This document shows, piece after piece, positions 34,645 through 42,358 of a DNA stretch of 50,063 nt. This stretch comes from Candidatus Gastranaerophilales bacterium (lineage in GTDB: Bacteria > Cyanobacteriota > Vampirovibrionia > Gastranaerophilales > Gastranaerophilaceae), in contig CANPWQ010000009.1 of the NCBI GenBank assembly GCA_947584965.1, positions 1 through 50,063 of the forward strand. Reading direction: 5' to 3'. Below the pieces are notes generated by a model that saw only the letters and a list, made by a program, of their open reading frames with translations, made no database searches and was not told the origin of the DNA. The number at the start of each line of letters is the position of its first letter. Position 1 is the stretch's first letter. The position numbers and the translations under genes were made by a program.

Positions 34645-35192
34645 TGACTAATATTATAATTGCAGTTGGAATAGTTGTGATTGGTTTATTAATATTTGCA
34701 TACAATAAGGCAATAGTGCTTAGAAACTATGTGAGAGAAGCCTTTTCAACAATGGATGTATATTTAAAAAAACGCTGGGATTTAATTCCTAATTTAATTG
34801 AAATAGTAAAAAGTTACGCAGCTCATGAAAAAGATGTTTTTGAGCAGGTTACGAAGCTCAGAAGTGCCAATTACAGTAAGTTAAAGACTTCACAAAAAAT
34901 TGACGTAAATGAAAAACTTACCTCAGGAGTAGCAAAAATACTTGCGGTCGCCGAAAATTATCCCGAAATAAAAGCAAATCAAAATTATGCGCTCTTGATG
35001 ACTCAATTAGCTGACGTTGAAGAAGATATTGCAAATTCCAGAAAGTATTATAACGGCACGGTTAGGGAATTAAATACATATACGGAAACATTCCCGTCTA
35101 ATATTATTTGTGCTTTATTCGGTGTTAAACGTGCAAAATTATTTGAAATTAATGAAAGTGAAAGAAATAGTATAAAAGTTAATTTCAATTAG
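34644..35192 (+). CDS. LemA family protein
   Basis: A 182-residue protein with one N-terminal membrane helix (about 2-20, out-in) and a four-helix LemA domain. Landmarks are FAYNKAIVLRNYVREAFSTMDVYLKKRWDLIPNLIEIVK and EKDVFEQVTKLR, then LMTQLADVEEDIANSRKYYN and FPSNIICALFG. LemA's function is poorly defined; it is linked to membrane-protein partners such as DUF2207 proteins. A GGAG site lies within the upstream gene. It overlaps tatC by eight bases in convergent orientation. Confidence 0.9.
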   Translation: MTNIIIAVGIVVIGLLIFAYNKAIVLRNYVREAFSTMDVYLKKRWDLIPNLIEIVKSYAAHEKDVFEQVTKLRSANYSKLKTSQKIDVNEKLTSGVAKILAVAENYPEIKANQNYALLMTQLADVEEDIANSRKYYNGTVRELNTYTETFPSNIICALFGVKRAKLFEINESERNSIKVNFN

Positions 35193-35895
35193 AAAATTTA
35201 GCAAATAATAATCCGCTTTCAAATAAAAGGTAAGAGGGAATTGCCAGCATTAACTGGCTCACTATGTCAGGCGGTGTCAATATTCCCGCAAGTACTAATA
35301 ATGCAACCACCACATAAGGTCTTTTTTCAGCAATGGACGAGTATGTTACAATATCTGATTTTATCAGATAAAACGTGATAACGGGAAGCTGAAACATTAA
35401 CCCGAATGCCAAAGAAAGCCATAACCCAAGGTTTATAACTTCTGATATTCTGAATACCGCTTGGATATTCTCTGCTTGAAAGCTCAAACCGAAATTTATT
35501 ATTAAAGGCAGTATCATAAATATGCAAAATACAACTCCAGCCGTAAATAAAAAACTTGAAATTAATACTAATGATTTAATAAACTTTTTTTCACCCTCAT
35601 AAAGTGCGGGCAGGATAAAATTCCAAAGTTGTTTTGCGATATAAGGGAAACAAACTATTACAGACAGTAAAACCGCCATTTTTATTTGAATTATAAATAC
35701 TTCGGCAGGTGAAAAAAAGTTTAACGTGACTTTATTTCCGCCTAAAAGAATTTTTATAAAATAATTTAACACCTTTGGTGCGAAATAAAACATAAAAGGC
35801 AATACTATTGCAACCGAATATAAGCATTTAAGAATAGTTTTTCTCAATGCTTCAAGATGAGAAATCAAACTTTCATCTTTTTCTTCATCGCTCAT
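35185..35895 (-). CDS. tatC: Sec-independent protein translocase TatC
   Basis: Receptor core of the twin-arginine translocase, which exports folded proteins. The 236 residues have six expected transmembrane helices. Typical features are the N-terminal ESLISHLEALRKTILK, with the conserved glutamate before helix 1, FYFAPKVLNYFIKILLG, FFSPAEVFIIQIKMAVL, and ALLVLAGILTPPDIVSQLMLAIPSYLLFE. It is the last gene of an AKR-polyferredoxin-tatA-tatC operon, two bases after tatA. Its likely clients include the upstream aldo/keto reductase. Confidence 0.95.
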   Translation of the reverse strand: MSDEEKDESLISHLEALRKTILKCLYSVAIVLPFMFYFAPKVLNYFIKILLGGNKVTLNFFSPAEVFIIQIKMAVLLSVIVCFPYIAKQLWNFILPALYEGEKKFIKSLVLISSFLFTAGVVFCIFMILPLIINFGLSFQAENIQAVFRISEVINLGLWLSLAFGLMFQLPVITFYLIKSDIVTYSSIAEKRPYVVVALLVLAGILTPPDIVSQLMLAIPSYLLFESGLLFAKFSN

Positions 35896-35897
35896 TA

Positions 35898-36113
35898 TTA
35901 TATTTCATCGCTCTTAAATTCTGTCGGAGGTTCTTGTGAGTCTTCTATGGCAGTTTTAATTTCATCTGTTTCTTTTTTTATGACATCTTTCGCCTTTTTA
36001 AATTCATAAGACGCTCTGCCAAGAGCCCTTGCAAGTTCGGGTATTCTTTTTCCGCCGAATAAGAGCAATATAACAACAATTATTAAAGTAATTTCGGTTA
36101 TTCCAAGCGACAT
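35898..36113 (-). CDS. tatA: Sec-independent protein translocase TatA/TatE-type pore subunit
   Basis: A 71-residue subunit with the TatA hallmark: a short N-terminal helix ([27 protein letters not shown]) followed by an amphipathic helix and acidic tail ([19 protein letters not shown]). The [14 protein letters not shown] motif is diagnostic. No separate TatB is visible here, so the system may use a bifunctional TatA as in Gram-positive minimal Tat. The AAGGAG site is strong. It lies 22 bases after the polyferredoxin gene. Confidence 0.93.
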   Translation of the reverse strand: MSLGITEITLIIVVILLLFGGKRIPELARALGRASYEFKKAKDVIKKETDEIKTAIEDSQEPPTEFKSDEI

Positions 36114-36135
36114 ATTTTTCTCCTTTTAAAAAAGA

Positions 36136-37410
36136 TTATACTCTTTGCTGCTCATTTATTGCAAATATTTCTATTGCGCCTGAAGTGCAAACACTTTTAC
36201 ATTTTCCGCAGCCTATGCATTTTGAAGCATCTATTTTTGCAGGTTCATTTGCTTCCTTTGTTATTGCATTTACGGGACATACATTTATACACATTCCGTT
36301 TTTATTGCATTTTTCAGGGTTGATTACAGCCATTGCTATTCTTGTTCTTTGTTTTTCCTCAATCGTAATTTTCTTTATTGCACCCGACGGACATACTTTT
36401 GAGCATTCAATGCAGTCATATTTACAGTGTTTTTCTCCTTTTGTATAGTTAATATGTACTGCACCAAAGTCTTTATTTGCTTTTGTTAAGATTTTATTCG
36501 GGCATGCGTTTATGCAAAGATTGCAATTTAAGCATTTATTAAACATCCTTTGAGCGTTATCGGCTCCCGGGGGCAGAATAATATTTTTTATCTTTTCTGC
36601 GGCGGTTTTGCCTATCTCGATACCTGCTTTTATTGCACCAGCCAAAACAATAAGCGCTGCGCCGAATGTAATTAACTCACGCCTTTTTGGGCTGAACTCC
36701 GTATTCTTTATCGGTTTAATTCCGTATTTAATAGCGTTTTTCGGGCATTGATTAAGACATTTAAAACACTTAACGCAAGTTTCGTTATCGACTTTTGCGT
36801 TATCAACTTCAATGCAGCCTGCGGGGCAGTTTCTTTCGCACATACCGCAGGATAAACACTCATCCTCATTTATGTAAATTTTCAAAAGTGAGATTTTTGA
36901 TAACAATCCCAATAAACATCCGACGGGACAAATGTTCGTGCAAAAGTATCTGTTTTTGAACAGGGTTAATACTATTATTGCGATGAGCGCGATTATTCCT
37001 ATTACTGATAAAGTAAATGCGGAACCAAAATATGTATAAGGTTCTAAATATCTGATTAATAATGCGCTTCCGCCTATCATAGCCCCTATGGTTATTGCTG
37101 CTATAAAATATTTAACAGGCAGATTTTTTCTCGGTTCTTCGTTTCCCTCACCTCTAAAGAGAGCTGTAATTTCTTGGATTAAACCCAAAGGGCAGAGCAT
37201 TGAACAGTAAAATCTGCCGAATAATAACGTTAATAAAAGCATGACTACAAGAGTAACAGCACTAATAACCGAAAAATCAATTATTACTCTTTGAATTAGA
37301 GGTGCCATTTGAATATTAAATAATGGCAGGGGATAAAAAACCCCGACAACCGCAAGTATTGCCATTATAAATATTAAAATTGCAATTCCCAAACGTATTT
37401 TATATAACAT
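36136..37410 (-). CDS. Membrane polyferredoxin with internal twin-arginine motif (NapH-NapG-like)
   Basis: A 424-residue electron-transfer protein. The first half has about four membrane helices with NapH/NosR-type CxxxCP loops (FYCSMLCPLG, Cys69/73; YFCTNICPVG, Cys157/161), then two 4Fe-4S motifs (Cys185-195, Cys212-222). At 241-263, PKRRELITFGAALIVLAG looks like a Tat signal followed by a helix. After it come four more cluster motifs beginning at Cys293, Cys329, Cys368 and Cys398. The third of these (CNKNGMCINVCP) has Asn371 where the second cysteine should be. This resembles NapH fused to NapG. It overlaps the upstream reductase stop by one base (TAATG). Confidence 0.85.
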   Translation of the reverse strand: MLYKIRLGIAILIFIMAILAVVGVFYPLPLFNIQMAPLIQRVIIDFSVISAVTLVVMLLLTLLFGRFYCSMLCPLGLIQEITALFRGEGNEEPRKNLPVKYFIAAITIGAMIGGSALLIRYLEPYTYFGSAFTLSVIGIIALIAIIVLTLFKNRYFCTNICPVGCLLGLLSKISLLKIYINEDECLSCGMCERNCPAGCIEVDNAKVDNETCVKCFKCLNQCPKNAIKYGIKPIKNTEFSPKRRELITFGAALIVLAGAIKAGIEIGKTAAEKIKNIILPPGADNAQRMFNKCLNCNLCINACPNKILTKANKDFGAVHINYTKGEKHCKYDCIECSKVCPSGAIKKITIEEKQRTRIAMAVINPEKCNKNGMCINVCPVNAITKEANEPAKIDASKCIGCGKCKSVCTSGAIEIFAINEQQRV

Positions 37411-38642
37411 TATGCACTCGCCTTTGCTTTTTCGTATTCTTTTTGAACCTGTGCCAATAAATCAGGTATGGGAAGATTTTGCGGACAGTTTTTATTGCAT
37501 AATCCGCATTTAATGCAATTATTGGCTTTTTCGCTTTCGCTAAGTGTTTCATAATATACTTTTAGGTGAAACGCACTATTTGTGACTTTGTATTGATTGT
37601 ATAAAGAAAAAATTGCCGGAATGTTAATTCCTTTTGGGCAGACTTCCGTACAGTATTTGCAGGCAGTACAATTAATTTCACCTTGTGATTGAATAATTTT
37701 AGCCATTTCATCAGCAACTTTTATTTCTTCTTCGCTCATAGGAGTAAAGTTTTCAAAGACAGCTATATTTTCTTTCATTTGTTTTAAATTGCTCATGCCT
37801 GACAGAACAGTTACTACATTATTTTGGCTTGCAGCCCACCTTAAGCCGAACTCGGCAGGTGTTGCATTTGGGTAGTTTCCTTTTAATTTTGCCATGGCTT
37901 TTTCGCTTAAATTAACCAGGCCGCCTCCTCTTAAAGGTTCCATTACCGTGACGGGGATACCCTCAGCTTGAACTATATTATATTGTTCGTGAGCTTTTAC
38001 AACATCCCAATCCAAATAATTAACCTGCAGCTGCGCAAAATCCCAATTATAATCTTTTACTACCTCTTTTAAAATTTCAGGAGTACCGTGGAAAGAAAAT
38101 CCAAAATATTTAATTAAACCTTCTTCTTTTAATTTATTGAGTTCTTCGACCATTTTAACATTTCTGTATTGCTCAAAAGTATTGACATTTATATTGTGGC
38201 ACATATAGAAATCAAAATAATCAACTTGGCATTTCTTTCTTTGCTCGTCGAAAATTTTTCTGACATCGCTTTGTGAATTCATTTTATAAATAGGACTTTT
38301 ATCGGCAAGGATGAAAGAATTTCTGTCATACCTTTTTAATACTTTGCCGATAGCGGTTTCGGAATTCCCGTCAACGTACATATAAGCTGTATCAAAATAA
38401 TTAGCACCGTGAGCGAATGCGTATTCCGTCATCTTTTCAAGCTCAACCATATCGATTTTATTGCCATTCATAGGAAGACGCATAAGCCCAAAGCCTAAAA
38501 GCGGCACGGTTATATCTTTATATTTTCTTTTTATAACTTGTCCTTGCGCTTTTATTGTTTTATTTTTTCCGCAGCCTGTTGTCATTAAAGCAGTACCGCC
38601 AAGAGCAAGAACAGAACTTTTTATAAATTCACGACGTTTCAT
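37410..38642 (-). CDS. Tat-signal aldo/keto reductase with C-terminal 2x[4Fe-4S] domain
   Basis: A 410-residue protein beginning MKRREFIKSSVLALGGTALM, a twin-arginine signal (Arg3-Arg4); a TTGC at 21-24 could be a weak lipobox. The TIM-barrel aldo/keto reductase domain (about 40-310) has the tetrad Asp84, Tyr89 (YFDTAYMYVDGNSE), Lys115 and His149. The C-terminus carries two ferredoxin-type clusters: CTACKYCTEVCP (Cys325-335) and CIKCGLCNKNCP (Cys376-386). Most such clustered reductases are cytoplasmic; an exported one would have no NAD(P)H, so electrons may come from the polyferredoxin encoded next. An AAGGAG site precedes the ATG. It heads the operon. Confidence 0.88.
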   Translation of the reverse strand: MKRREFIKSSVLALGGTALMTTGCGKNKTIKAQGQVIKRKYKDITVPLLGFGLMRLPMNGNKIDMVELEKMTEYAFAHGANYFDTAYMYVDGNSETAIGKVLKRYDRNSFILADKSPIYKMNSQSDVRKIFDEQRKKCQVDYFDFYMCHNINVNTFEQYRNVKMVEELNKLKEEGLIKYFGFSFHGTPEILKEVVKDYNWDFAQLQVNYLDWDVVKAHEQYNIVQAEGIPVTVMEPLRGGGLVNLSEKAMAKLKGNYPNATPAEFGLRWAASQNNVVTVLSGMSNLKQMKENIAVFENFTPMSEEEIKVADEMAKIIQSQGEINCTACKYCTEVCPKGINIPAIFSLYNQYKVTNSAFHLKVYYETLSESEKANNCIKCGLCNKNCPQNLPIPDLLAQVQKEYEKAKASA

Positions 38643-38703
38643 AATATCTCCTTAATTATTTACAATAATATTTTAATCATTGATAGCTGCTCTAAGTCAA
38701 TAA

Positions 38704-39636
38704 TTAAACATGTTCAGCGCGCTTGTCGGATTTTATAACGTGAATATTCCTTGTTTCTGACAGCATTTGCCTTGCGGCAGCGAGCTTTTCCTTATTTTCT
38801 TTACTGATACTGCCCGATGCAATCAGCCTGTCAACAAAGTTATTGTTAAGTTTAACAGCTTTATGCAATGCGCCTATTTCTTCTAAAACATCTTTTATTT
38901 CAACAAAATCATAAGCATAACTTTGTTTTGATTGATATACAAGAGTTTCACCGTTAGGTGAGTGAATGCTCTCACCACCTTTTTCAAAGTAGAGTCTGAA
39001 AATTGATTTTAAATCCTGCATTTCAGACTGCATTATCTGTACAGCCTGCTGTATTCTTAAATATCTTTCAAAAAGATAATCAATATTATCAAGCTGCTGG
39101 ATTTGCCATGCGTATTTTTTTTCGTACAATTTTTTTAACTCGGGATATGCTTTAGCAAGTCCTTCGGTATCTGCCATGGCTCTGTGGCGGGTTGAAAATT
39201 CTACGTTAAATTTATTCATTAAACTCTCTAAACCGCAAGATTCAAGCTCGGGGTAAATTTCTTTAAACATCATTTGTGAGTCTATTCTGGTATTGGTAAT
39301 AGGCTTGCCTGTCTGCCTTAAACTTGCTTCATTTATGAAAGAATAATCAAAAATAGCATTATGAGCTACTATCGGATAATCACCTATAAAATCTAAAATC
39401 ATAGGCATAACTTGCGCTTCTGTCGGGGCGTCTTTTACATCGTCTTCGGTTATTCCATGGACAGCTATACTTGATTTTCTGATATGCTGCTCGGGGTTAA
39501 TAAGTGTTTCAAATCTGTCTTTCATTTTGCCGTTTTCAAGCCTTATTGCGGCAAACTCTACCATTTTTTCTTTTGTATAATCTAAACCCGTTGTCTCTAC
39601 ATCTAAAACTATTTCAATACACTTTTTTCTTGGCAC
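38704..39636 (-). CDS. DEDDh 3'-5' exonuclease domain protein (DnaQ/PolC-epsilon-like)
   Basis: A 310-residue protein with an N-terminal DnaQ-type exonuclease (about 6-175): Exo I Asp12-Glu14 (VLDVETTG), Exo II Asp97 (HNAIFDYSF), Exo III His151 and Asp156 (HRAMADTEG). The remaining ~130 residues are helical and charged, with an uncharacterised C-terminal part ending EHV. It may proofread DNA synthesis or act in repair or RNA turnover. The start is a GTG at 39636, with GAGG closely upstream and no nearby ATG in frame. The gene is divergent from the ferredoxin-oxidoreductase operon. Confidence 0.86.
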   Translation of the reverse strand: MPRKKCIEIVLDVETTGLDYTKEKMVEFAAIRLENGKMKDRFETLINPEQHIRKSSIAVHGITEDDVKDAPTEAQVMPMILDFIGDYPIVAHNAIFDYSFINEASLRQTGKPITNTRIDSQMMFKEIYPELESCGLESLMNKFNVEFSTRHRAMADTEGLAKAYPELKKLYEKKYAWQIQQLDNIDYLFERYLRIQQAVQIMQSEMQDLKSIFRLYFEKGGESIHSPNGETLVYQSKQSYAYDFVEIKDVLEEIGALHKAVKLNNNFVDRLIASGSISKENKEKLAAARQMLSETRNIHVIKSDKRAEHV

Positions 39637-39708
39637 TGCCTCAAATCTCCCTATAATTTTATATTAGCATAAAGATTTAGAACGGGCAAAAATAACATAT
39701 TGACTTAG

Positions 39709-39733
39709 TTAATAAATATACTTGTTTTATTAA
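39709..39733. promoter_or_regulatory. AT-rich inverted repeat upstream of the 2-oxoacid oxidoreductase operon
   Basis: TTAATAAA (39709-39716) and TTTATTAA (39726-39733) are perfect inverted halves nine bases apart. They lie between a TTGACT (39700-39705) and the operon start at 39783. It could be an operator, but such AT-only palindromes are common by chance in this composition. Confidence 0.25.
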
Positions 39734-39782
39734 TATATCGGTAGTAACATATAAAAAGAATATAAAAAAACAGGTTTATTCC

Positions 39783-39989
39783 ATGGGAAGAATAGTTTTA
39801 AACAGAGATAGATGTAAAGCGTGTTATTTATGTGTAGACGCTTGTCCTAAAAAGGTGTTGGGGGCAGATAATCAGGTAAATGCCTTAGGATATTATCCAG
39901 TTAAAGTAAATAACGTAGAGGAATGTATAGGCTGCGCTATGTGCGCAAGAGTTTGTCCCGACATTGCAATTGAAAAGGTATACAGATGA
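39783..39989 (+). CDS. 2x[4Fe-4S] ferredoxin subunit of 2-oxoacid:ferredoxin oxidoreductase
   Basis: A 68-residue dicluster ferredoxin. Two motifs are visible: CKACYLCVDACPKKV and CIGCAMCARVCPDIA, each with the complete CxxCxxCxxxCP set. It is the delta-type subunit that passes electrons from the TPP enzyme to free ferredoxin. The stop overlaps the alpha-subunit ATG (ATGA), so the four subunits are translated together. The Shine-Dalgarno sequence is weak (ACAGG). Confidence 0.9.
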   Translation: MGRIVLNRDRCKACYLCVDACPKKVLGADNQVNALGYYPVKVNNVEECIGCAMCARVCPDIAIEKVYR

Positions 39990-41086
39990 AAAGAGAGAAA
40001 CAGCTTTTAAAAGGAAATTATGCTATTGCTCAGGCCGCTATTGAAGCGGGCTGTCAAAGCTATTTCGGATATCCTATTACACCTCAAAGTGAAATAGGGG
40101 AATATTTAAGTACCAAAATGCCTGAGCTTGGCAGGGCTTATGTTGCTGCGGAAAGTGAAGTTGCTGCAATAAATATGGTGCTTGGTGCGGGTTCTACGGG
40201 TGTTAAGGCAATGACATCATCTTCCTCTTGTGCAGTAGCACTTATGCAAGAGGGATTATCATTTATAGCAGGTGATGAAATACCGTGTGTGCTGGTTAGT
40301 GTTATGCGCGGCGGGCCGGGGTTAGGATATATTTACCCATCGCAAGGCGATTATTACCAAGCAACAAAAGGCGGCGGTAACGGCGATTATAAGATTGTTA
40401 CTTATGCTCCCGCAAGCGTGCAGGAATGTGTTGACCTTACTTATAAATGTTTTTATGTTTCTCAAAAATACAGAACTCCTGTATGTCTTTTAGCTGACGG
40501 AATGATAGGTCAAACTATGGAGCCTGCGGTTATTGGTGAGTATCCTTATGAAGAAATTGATCAATCTGATTGGGCTTTGGATGGGGCTAAGGATAGGGAA
40601 CCGAGATTTATTGCTTCTATTGAACGTGAGCAGGAATCATTGCGAAAAAGAGTTGTTAAGATTTTTGAAAAATATAATAAAATTTTGGAAAATGAAAATA
40701 TTTTTGAAAAATATGAAACAGAGGGTGCAAAACTTGTTATTACCGCATTCGGAAGTATCGCAAGAATTGCAAAAGCTGCTGTTAAATTAGCCAGAAAAAA
40801 CGGACTTAAGGTAGGATTATTCAGACCTGTTATGTTAAATCCGTTCCCCGAAAAACTGGTAGCGGAAATTGCTCAAAAAGTAGACGGTATTTTGGATATT
40901 GAACTTAACTGCGGGCAAATGCTTCAAGATATTAAAGCAAGTATCGCAAATTGTGCTTCAACAATACCAGTAAAATTCTACGGCAGACCTGCCGGGGTTA
41001 TGATGACTGTTGAAGAAATCTATAAACAAATAGAAAATGTATACAAAGAAATAGTAGAGAAAAAATATGGAACAGCTTGTATATAA
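39986..41086 (+). CDS. vorB: 2-oxoacid:ferredoxin oxidoreductase alpha subunit (VorB type)
   Basis: Part of a complex that oxidatively decarboxylates a 2-oxoacid to acyl-CoA, CO2 and reduced ferredoxin. The 366 residues show GYPITPQSEIGEYLS, TSSSSCAVALMQEGLSFIAGDE and RGGPGLGYIYPSQGDYYQATKGGG. The last segment matches VorB (branched-chain 3-methyl-2-oxobutanoate) enzymes better than 2-oxoglutarate KorA. Specificity cannot be settled from sequence alone; KGOR remains possible. It overlaps the ferredoxin gene (ATGA) and the beta subunit by 20 bases. Confidence 0.9.
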   Translation: MKREKQLLKGNYAIAQAAIEAGCQSYFGYPITPQSEIGEYLSTKMPELGRAYVAAESEVAAINMVLGAGSTGVKAMTSSSSCAVALMQEGLSFIAGDEIPCVLVSVMRGGPGLGYIYPSQGDYYQATKGGGNGDYKIVTYAPASVQECVDLTYKCFYVSQKYRTPVCLLADGMIGQTMEPAVIGEYPYEEIDQSDWALDGAKDREPRFIASIEREQESLRKRVVKIFEKYNKILENENIFEKYETEGAKLVITAFGSIARIAKAAVKLARKNGLKVGLFRPVMLNPFPEKLVAEIAQKVDGILDIELNCGQMLQDIKASIANCASTIPVKFYGRPAGVMMTVEEIYKQIENVYKEIVEKKYGTACI

Positions 41087-41822
41087 AAAACCCGATTCAA
41101 TTAAAGATGATTTTAAAATATCATTTTGTCCGGGGTGTGACCATGGAACAGCGGTAAAACTTGTGGCAGAAGTGCTTGATGAGCTTGGAGTCAGAGAAAA
41201 AACCATAGGGATTGCCTCTGTCGGGTGCAGTGTATTTTCTTATGACTTTTTTAATTTGGATATAGTTGAAGCACCGCACGGACGTTCAATGGCAGTCGCA
41301 ACGGGGGTTAAACGCTCAAAACCCGATAAAATTGTATTTACATATCAAGGTGACGGTGATTTAGCTTCTATCGGTTTGGCTGAAACAATACATGCCATGA
41401 CAAGGGGCGAAAAAGTTACTGCCATTTGTATAAATAATACTACATACGGAATGACGGGAGGACAGGCAGGACCTACCACTTTAATCGGGCAGGTTACAAC
41501 CACAACAACAAGCGGAAGAAAAGCAGAGTTGTCCGGGTATCCCTTAAAAATATCGGAAATTCTAAAAGAAGTTGACGGAACTGCTTATGTTGCAAGAGTT
41601 ACATTGGACAGCCCCGCTGCTATTATGAATGCTAAAAAATGTATTAAAAAGGCATTTGAAGCTCAAATAAAAGGATTAGGAACGGGATTTATAGAAATAC
41701 TTTCAACATGCCCGACAAACTGGAAAATGACTCCGCAAGAAGCTCATGCAAGGGTTCGCGGTGAGATGTCGGAGGTATTTAAACCCGGAGTATATAAAGA
41801 TAAAGTCAGTGAGGCGCTATAA
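41067..41822 (+). CDS. 2-oxoacid:ferredoxin oxidoreductase beta subunit (TPP-binding)
   Basis: A 251-residue thiamin-diphosphate-binding subunit. CPGCDHGTAVKLV is the N-terminal Fe-S/TPP region, FTYQGDGDLASIGLAETIHA holds the GDG TPP motif, and NNTTYGMTGGQAGPTTLIGQ is the conserved magnesium/diphosphate loop (N-x-T-Y-G-M-T-G-G-Q). STCPTNWKMTP near the end is also typical. It overlaps both neighbouring subunits. Confidence 0.93.
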   Translation: MEQLVYKKPDSIKDDFKISFCPGCDHGTAVKLVAEVLDELGVREKTIGIASVGCSVFSYDFFNLDIVEAPHGRSMAVATGVKRSKPDKIVFTYQGDGDLASIGLAETIHAMTRGEKVTAICINNTTYGMTGGQAGPTTLIGQVTTTTTSGRKAELSGYPLKISEILKEVDGTAYVARVTLDSPAAIMNAKKCIKKAFEAQIKGLGTGFIEILSTCPTNWKMTPQEAHARVRGEMSEVFKPGVYKDKVSEAL

Positions 41823-42358
41823 TGGATTCAAACGTATTAATAGCAGGATTTGGCGGTCAGGGAGTATTATTTATCGGTCAATTATTGGCGGAAGCTGCCA
41901 TGAACCACGGTTTAAATTGTACATGGACACCTGCATACGGTGCCGAAATGAGAGGCGGAACGGTTAATTGTACCGTTTGTGTTTCTGATGATGAAGTTGC
42001 GTGTGCTTATGTTGAAACTCCGCAAAATGTTATTGCACTGAACGGACCGTCTTTTGAAAGATTTGAAAAGAAAATTAAATCGGGCGGAGTAATGATTGTG
42101 AATTCCTCACTTGTAAAATCAGCTCCAAGCAGAAATGATATAACATATAAATTTGTTCCGATGACGGATATAGCACATAATTCGGGACATGAAAAAATGG
42201 CAAATATAGTTTCATTGGGTGCTTTTTTAAAAGTTTTTCCTTTCATATCCAAGGAAAACATAATAAATGCGATGAAGAAAAAGCTGACAGGCAAAAAGGC
42301 TTCAATGCTTGACGGGAATATAAAAGCGCTTGATGAGGGATATGCCGCTGTTAATTAA
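41822..42358 (+). CDS. 2-oxoacid:ferredoxin oxidoreductase gamma subunit
   Basis: A 178-residue subunit with the family pattern: VLIAGFGGQGVLFIGQLLAEAAM, WTPAYGAEMRGGTVNCTVCVSDDEV, and the C-terminal region FISKENIINAMKKK. It completes the delta-alpha-beta-gamma set. The start overlaps the beta-subunit stop by one base. The stop overlaps the convergent methionine-gamma-lyase-family gene by eight bases (TTAATTAA). Confidence 0.93.
   Translation: MDSNVLIAGFGGQGVLFIGQLLAEAAMNHGLNCTWTPAYGAEMRGGTVNCTVCVSDDEVACAYVETPQNVIALNGPSFERFEKKIKSGGVMIVNSSLVKSAPSRNDITYKFVPMTDIAHNSGHEKMANIVSLGAFLKVFPFISKENIINAMKKKLTGKKASMLDGNIKALDEGYAAVN

Noticed and set aside
39700-39760. Promoter for the 2-oxoacid oxidoreductase operon from TTGACT
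   Set aside because: No -10 hexamer lies at 16-18 bases; alternative pairs match too few consensus bases.
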